This document shows, piece after piece, positions 59,936 to 64,000 of a DNA stretch of 64,000 nucleotides. A program made the translations under genes and the position numbers. How positions within the stretch are numbered: position 1 is the first letter of the stretch; every line of letters starts with the position of its first letter. This stretch comes from Psychrobacter sp. NG25 (GTDB lineage: Bacteria > Pseudomonadota > Gammaproteobacteria > Pseudomonadales > Moraxellaceae), in NCBI RefSeq assembly GCF_015234355.1, contig NZ_JADGMV010000002.1, positions 496,001 to 560,000 of the forward strand, read 5' to 3'. The notes below the pieces were generated by a model, which saw only the letters and a list, made by a program, of their open reading frames with translations, did no database searches and was not told the DNA's origin.

Positions 59936-60223
59936 CGCCAGTAAATGCTTTTAAAAAACACATTTATTAGCCTTGATTAATTAGGCTAATTTAATCTATT
60001 TATCTTACATTTTTAATCATCTATATATTTTTTTAGTATATGGATGATTTTCTGCGCATCCAGTATTTTTATATTAGAAATCAATGAAAATTTTTGGTGT
60101 TAGTTGTCTTACATACACTCACTGCAAGCATCATTCTTCGTATCTAATACTTTATAAGAGTACTCACTCCTCTAATTAAGATGAAGGCCAACATTATTTC
60201 AATAAAGTGTTATATGGAAAGAT

Positions 60224-60238
60224 ATACCTTTTAGGTAT
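60224..60238. promoter_or_regulatory. candidate BenM/CatM binding site upstream of benK
   Basis: ATACCTTTTAGGTAT is a perfect ATAC-N7-GTAT with extended symmetry. A partial site, ATAC-N7-GTTT, starts 21 bp later at 60245, about two helical turns away, as in the site 1/site 2 arrangement of BenM-controlled promoters. The rest of 59936-60327 has no gene. Confidence 0.72.
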
Positions 60239-60327
60239 CGATTAATACCTAGATAGTTTTTGACTTAGCACCTGTAAAACCCTAACTTGTAAAGCACGTA
60301 TAAGGATATCATCAACGGAGAATATGA

Positions 60328-61692
60328 ATGGAATCTCAAACCTTAAACATCAATAAAGTTATTGATGAAGCCAAATTTTCACCTTTTCATTGGAAAGTCC
60401 TGTTTTGGTGCTTATTGATTATTATCTTTGACGGCTACGACCTCATTATTTACGGCGTGGCTCTCCCACTACTTATGGAAGAGTGGTCGTTAACTTCGGT
60501 ACAAGCAGGTTTTCTTGCTAGCGCAGCACTATTCGGCATGATGTTTGGCGCCATGATTTTTGGCACTTTATCTGACAAGATCGGTCGTAAAAAAACAATT
60601 ATGATCTGTGTCGCTCTATTCAGTAGCTTTACTTTCTTTGGTGCTTTCGCTAGTGGGCCTATGCAGTTTGCGGCTTTACGCTTCATTGCAGGTCTAGGTA
60701 TTGGCGGCGTGATGCCAATCTGCGTGGCACTAACATCTGAATACGCACCGAAACGTATGCGTAGTACTTTAGTCGCTATTATGTTCAGTGGTTATGCAAT
60801 TGGTGGTATGACGTCAGCATTATTAGGATCTTTTTTGGTTCTAGATTTTGGCTGGGAAATTATGTTTTATATTGCGGGCATTCCTACTTTACTATTGCCA
60901 ATTATATGGAAGATGCTACCTGAATCCTTGATGTATTTGGTCAAAGAAAATCGAGAAGACGAAGCTAAAAATATCGTTCAAAAATTGGCTCCTCAAGAAA
61001 AAGTTACACCCTCTACCACTTTAGTACTGGACGAACCCACCAAAGGTGATGATGCCCCAATTAAAGCGTTATTTCTGAATAGACGTGGATTCACTACTAT
61101 TATGTTTTGGATCGCATTTTTTATGTGTTTGCTGATGGTTTACGCTTTAGCAAGCTGGTTACCAAAGCTAATGATTCAAGCCGGTTACTCGCTAGGTGCT
61201 AGTATGCTATTTCTATTTGCACTTAATATTGGTGGGATGATTGGGGCTATTGGCGGTGGCGTACTGGCCGATAAGTTTCATTTAAAACCTGTATTGACTA
61301 TTATGTTTGTCGCTGGTGCCGTGGCACTAATACTACTTGGCTACAATAGTCCTCAAGTTGTACTGTATACCCTTATTGCGATTGCTGGCGCTACCACTAT
61401 CGGCTCACAAATTCTGCTCTATACTTTTGTGGCTCAATATTATCCTACCGCTGTACGTACGACGGCTATGGGTTGGGCATCAGGTATTGGGCGTATTGGT
61501 GCTATCGTAGGTCCAATCCTAACTGGTGCGCTACTCACCTTAGAGCTGACCCATCAGATGAACTTCTTATTTATTGCTATACCAGGTATTATCGCAGCCA
61601 TCGCTATCTTCTTAGTGAATCTTACTGCAGCAGTGGACAGTAAACATGGTAGCGTGACACCAGCTACTTTAGATAGACCTATAGCAACCTAG
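60328..61692 (+). CDS. benK: MFS aromatic acid:H+ symporter, BenK-like
   Basis: 454 residues with 12 membrane segments. DGYDLIIYGVALPLLMEEW near helix 1 is the D-G-x-D motif of the aromatic acid:H+ symporter (AAHS) family (BenK, PcaK), and GTLSDKIGRKK is the loop 2-3 MFS motif. It probably imports benzoate; a related aromatic acid is possible. It has its own regulator site and terminator, so it is probably a separate unit. Confidence 0.9.
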   Translation: MESQTLNINKVIDEAKFSPFHWKVLFWCLLIIIFDGYDLIIYGVALPLLMEEWSLTSVQAGFLASAALFGMMFGAMIFGTLSDKIGRKKTIMICVALFSSFTFFGAFASGPMQFAALRFIAGLGIGGVMPICVALTSEYAPKRMRSTLVAIMFSGYAIGGMTSALLGSFLVLDFGWEIMFYIAGIPTLLLPIIWKMLPESLMYLVKENREDEAKNIVQKLAPQEKVTPSTTLVLDEPTKGDDAPIKALFLNRRGFTTIMFWIAFFMCLLMVYALASWLPKLMIQAGYSLGASMLFLFALNIGGMIGAIGGGVLADKFHLKPVLTIMFVAGAVALILLGYNSPQVVLYTLIAIAGATTIGSQILLYTFVAQYYPTAVRTTAMGWASGIGRIGAIVGPILTGALLTLELTHQMNFLFIAIPGIIAAIAIFLVNLTAAVDSKHGSVTPATLDRPIAT

Positions 61693-61749
61693 GTCTGAGT
61701 CAGACTTTACTTTCGTTCAGATATTCTTTTCTTATAATTATCAGTGTTG

Positions 61750-61779
61750 AGCGTACTCACAATGTGGGTACGCTTTTTT
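61750..61779 (+). terminator. rho-independent terminator after benK
   Basis: GCGTACTCACA / TGTGGGTACGC stem (10 of 11) with a very short loop and six T. Confidence 0.8.
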
Positions 61780-62130
61780 GATACTTTGAATGAAAGATTA
61801 GTCCTCTGCTGTTCATCACTTAAAAGTTTCATTTGTAGATCCTTACTTTTCAAAGAACTGCTAATACTATTGATTTTGATACTCTGAATTTATTGATATA
61901 GTCTAATCCAAATAAAACTGGAACAACCCATATCATGAAAGAGTTTAGGTGATACTGTTAGTATTAGGATTTGTGAAAAACCTGTATTTAAGCTACCTCA
62001 TTAAGAACTTCCAATAAATTGAAGGTACTTTTTTATTGCTCATTATGTTTTACCAATATATAAAAAATAATGAAAATTTTATGATTACATTATTATGCAC
62101 TGGTATGTAAACAACCCCTTAGAATTAAAG
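61780..62130. other. intergenic region between benK and the D-2-hydroxyacid dehydrogenase gene
   Basis: AT-rich, with no gene seen. It contains the right IS1-tip-like repeat (61945-61973) and ends at the next terminator. Confidence 0.45.
61945..61973 (+). repeat. IS1-tip-like direct repeat, right copy
   Basis: Starts TTAGGTGATACTGTTAGT and ends ATTAGGATTTG; direct repeat of 47034-47062 with five transitions. Together the two bracket the whole benzoate cluster. Confidence 0.5.
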
Positions 62131-62134
62131 ATAT

Positions 62135-62175
62135 TAAAAAAGACGCTAGCCTTTCGGGTTAGCGTCTTTTTATTT
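62135..62175. terminator. rho-independent terminator
   Basis: AAAAGACGCTA / TAGCGTCTTTTT stem around GCCTTTCGGGT; A run on the left and T run on the right. It ends the minus-strand dehydrogenase gene. Confidence 0.85.
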
Positions 62176-62198
62176 GGGTTAAGCGTTTAGCATGCTTC

Positions 62199-63626
62199 TC
62201 ACATATCAAAAATCTTACCACGGTTCATGATATTTTTTGGATCGAAGACTTTTTTGACTTCCTTTAGGTACTCAATCTCAGTCTCGCTACGGCTATAGTG
62301 CAAGTACGGCTTCTTAGTCATACCAACCCCATGCTCAGCAGACACTGAACCACCATATTTCTGTACTGTCTCAAACACATATTTATTGACGACCTGACAC
62401 TCAGCAAAGAAATCATCTTTGCTCATATTCTCAGGTTTCAAGATGTTCAGATGCAAATTACCATCGCCGATATGACCGAACCAGCAAACTTCAAAGTCAG
62501 GATAGTTGCTGCTGACAATGTGATCAATCTCTTCGATAAAGGTCGGTACATGGCTTATCAGCACCGATACATCATTTTTATAAGGGGTAAATCCTGAGAT
62601 GGTCTCTGAGATATACTCTCGTAGCTTCCACAGCTCTTCAGCCTGTGTGAGGTTTTGGCTCATAACCCCATCGACGACCCAGCCTTGCTCCATACAATGC
62701 TCAAATATGGCCATGGCTTTATCCATGATTGGCTCATAGGGTGCTTCAAATTCTAATAGCGTATAGAACTTGGTACGGGATTCAAACGGCTCTTGTACTT
62801 GACCATGTGCCATTAGCTTATCAATCGCTACATCGTCAAAGAACTCAAATGCCGTCAAATCAATTTGTGTTTGAAAAGCAGAGAGTACGTTCATAACGTC
62901 ATTAAAGCTGTCCATACCAAGCACCATAACGTTTAAATCTTGGGGCTGACGCTCAAGTTTGATTTGTGCATGAGTGACGAGTCCAAGTGTACCTTCACTA
63001 CCGATAAATAACTGGCGCAGGTCATAACCCGTGGCATTCTTTACCATACCGCGGTTGAGATGCAAGATATCACCTTTACCCGTAACAACAGTCAAGCCCA
63101 TAATCCATTGACGGGTCATGCCATAACGAATGACTTTGATACCGCCAGCATTGGTACCGATATTGCCACCGATTTGACTAGAACCTGCTGAGGCAAAGTC
63201 GACAGGGTAGTATAGGTCTTTAGATTCAGCAAACTGTTGCAGCTGCTCGGTGACCACACCTGCTTCAATCTCGACCATGCGATCTGCAGGGTAAAATTGT
63301 CCGATACGGTTCATTTTATCCATGCTCACGACTATCTCGCCATTAGCCGCCACGGCACCAGCAGACAGACCAGTACGGCCGCCACTAGGTGTCAGGACGA
63401 CGTTGTGCTCATTGGCAAGTAATACGATAAATTGCACTTGCTCTGTGGTCTTTGGAAAGACGATAGCAGATGCAGCTGGAGCAAAGTGCTTGGTCCAGTC
63501 TTTGCCCCAATGCTCTAAGCTTTCAGCATCAGTTTTGATTTGGCTGGCGTCGAAATCATGATCTTGTTGCAACTTTTGTATGATAATATCAACCACCCCT
63601 TGTGAGAGGTCTGAAAAATTATTCAC
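62199..63626 (-). CDS. FAD-binding oxidoreductase, probable D-2-hydroxyglutarate dehydrogenase
   Basis: 475 residues of the VAO/PCMH flavoprotein family: FAD-binding segments VVLTPSGGRTGLSAGAVAANGEIVVSMDKMNRIG and SSQIGGNIGTNAGGIKVIRYGMTRQWIMGLTVV, then the C-terminal cap with CWFGHIGDGNLHLNIL (metal/substrate histidines) and SAEHGVGMTKKPYL. Relatives include D-lactate dehydrogenase, GlcD and D-2-hydroxyglutarate dehydrogenase. The gene upstream on the same strand is HglS-like and would make D-2-hydroxyglutarate, so oxidation of that compound to 2-oxoglutarate is the best guess. D-lactate remains possible. Confidence 0.85.
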   Translation of the reverse strand: MNNFSDLSQGVVDIIIQKLQQDHDFDASQIKTDAESLEHWGKDWTKHFAPAASAIVFPKTTEQVQFIVLLANEHNVVLTPSGGRTGLSAGAVAANGEIVVSMDKMNRIGQFYPADRMVEIEAGVVTEQLQQFAESKDLYYPVDFASAGSSQIGGNIGTNAGGIKVIRYGMTRQWIMGLTVVTGKGDILHLNRGMVKNATGYDLRQLFIGSEGTLGLVTHAQIKLERQPQDLNVMVLGMDSFNDVMNVLSAFQTQIDLTAFEFFDDVAIDKLMAHGQVQEPFESRTKFYTLLEFEAPYEPIMDKAMAIFEHCMEQGWVVDGVMSQNLTQAEELWKLREYISETISGFTPYKNDVSVLISHVPTFIEEIDHIVSSNYPDFEVCWFGHIGDGNLHLNILKPENMSKDDFFAECQVVNKYVFETVQKYGGSVSAEHGVGMTKKPYLHYSRSETEIEYLKEVKKVFDPKNIMNRGKIFDM

Positions 63627-63737
63627 CGGATATATTCCCTAAGATAGTAAATAAAAACGCATTAATAGCTGCCACTATTTTTATCAATAGTGAGACAGAG
63701 GTTTTGCTATTTTGAACCGACTATACGTGTTTAACAC

Positions 63738-64000
63738 TTATGCCATCTTTTGCAAAGCAACAAAACAATCTTGCAGACTCTGAGCTTGGGTCGTCTCATA
63801 CAAAGCCAATTCATCTTGAACGTGAGTACCCAGTGCTTTTTCAAACTCCTGTTGATTCGAATTTCCCTCATAACTACTTTGTTCAGTGTCACGTAGATTC
63901 GACTGAAAAATTCCTGCCGCACTCACAGGTAAAAAATCTTCGTAAACAATAGGCTCAATACGTATCACGTTTTTTTCGATCAGCTCGATAATCGCGGATT
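63738..64000 (-). CDS. hglS: 2-oxoadipate dioxygenase/decarboxylase (HglS, DUF1338), C-terminal part
   Basis: The frame is open to the window edge (…SAIIELIEKNVIRIEPIV), so only the last ~87 residues are seen. YEDFLPVSAAGIFQSNL is the characteristic C-terminal segment of DUF1338/YdcJ/HglS proteins, including an active-site glutamate. HglS is an Fe(II) enzyme converting 2-oxoadipate to D-2-hydroxyglutarate in D-lysine catabolism. The tail after QSNL is a longer, glutamine-rich helix. It is 111 bp upstream of the dehydrogenase on the same strand. Confidence 0.8.
   Translation of the reverse strand, partial: SAIIELIEKNVIRIEPIVYEDFLPVSAAGIFQSNLRDTEQSSYEGNSNQQEFEKALGTHVQDELALYETTQAQSLQDCFVALQKMA

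Noticed and set aside
47034..61973. Treating the two 29-bp repeats as integrase attachment sites
   Set aside because: No integrase or tRNA lies at either copy, and the sequences resemble IS1 ends more than att cores; the mobile-element reading is kept as a hypothesis only.

Overview
The window looks like a chromosomal segment of a gammaproteobacterium of the family Moraxellaceae, most likely Psychrobacter. This is inference from moderate-to-low GC, Acinetobacter-like ben/cat proteins with a BenM/CatM-type regulator, and the mix of a DASH cryptochrome, NnrS/NsrR and many AT-rich intergenic hairpins. No 16S rRNA gene is present to confirm it.

Layout. 1-300 is the end of an alpha-carbonic anhydrase. 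428-2256 is a nitric-oxide response pair (nsrR, nnrS) with a candidate NsrR operator. 2439-5836 holds an orphan gene, a small membrane protein, a DASH cryptochrome and a small hypothetical gene. 5973-12907 is a reactive-carbonyl/electrophile group (aldehyde dehydrogenase, NemR-like TetR regulator, YqhD-type alcohol dehydrogenase, CurA-like reductase, DJ-1/PfpI protein, glutathione transferase); two identical 15-bp operator-like palindromes link its parts. 13091-16138 is an EmrAB-like MFS/HlyD export pair. 16257-38481 is mostly core: pdxH, glmM, guaB, an autotransporter, an MscS-type channel, cysS, a cobalamin adenosyltransferase, a lipoprotein, a GDPD, a fatty-acid desaturase, selO, maeB, cca and a pteridine-reductase-like SDR.

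38576-47083 is accessory. A tRNA with a CAT anticodon is followed by a broken integrase and then by a four-gene Wadjet-like (JetABCD/MksBEFG) SMC system on the minus strand. Its order is C-B-A-D, and the nuclease gene jetD is frameshifted at a run of six A. A decayed transposase lies on the far side. 47084-61692 is a complete benzoate-to-TCA gene set (catM/benM-like regulator; catB, catC, catA; benA, B, C, D, E; pcaI/J/F/D equivalents; benK), with regulator sites upstream of catB and benK. The block is bracketed by two directly repeated IS1-tip-like sequences. 62199-64000 carries an FAD-linked D-2-hydroxyacid dehydrogenase and the end of an HglS-type (DUF1338) gene, which together suggest the D-2-hydroxyglutarate branch of lysine catabolism.

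Short TA-flanked inverted-repeat elements (MITE-like) of one family occur at 351, 25235 and 33429, and a second type at 27002. No CRISPR array, rRNA gene, intact insertion sequence or replication origin was seen.
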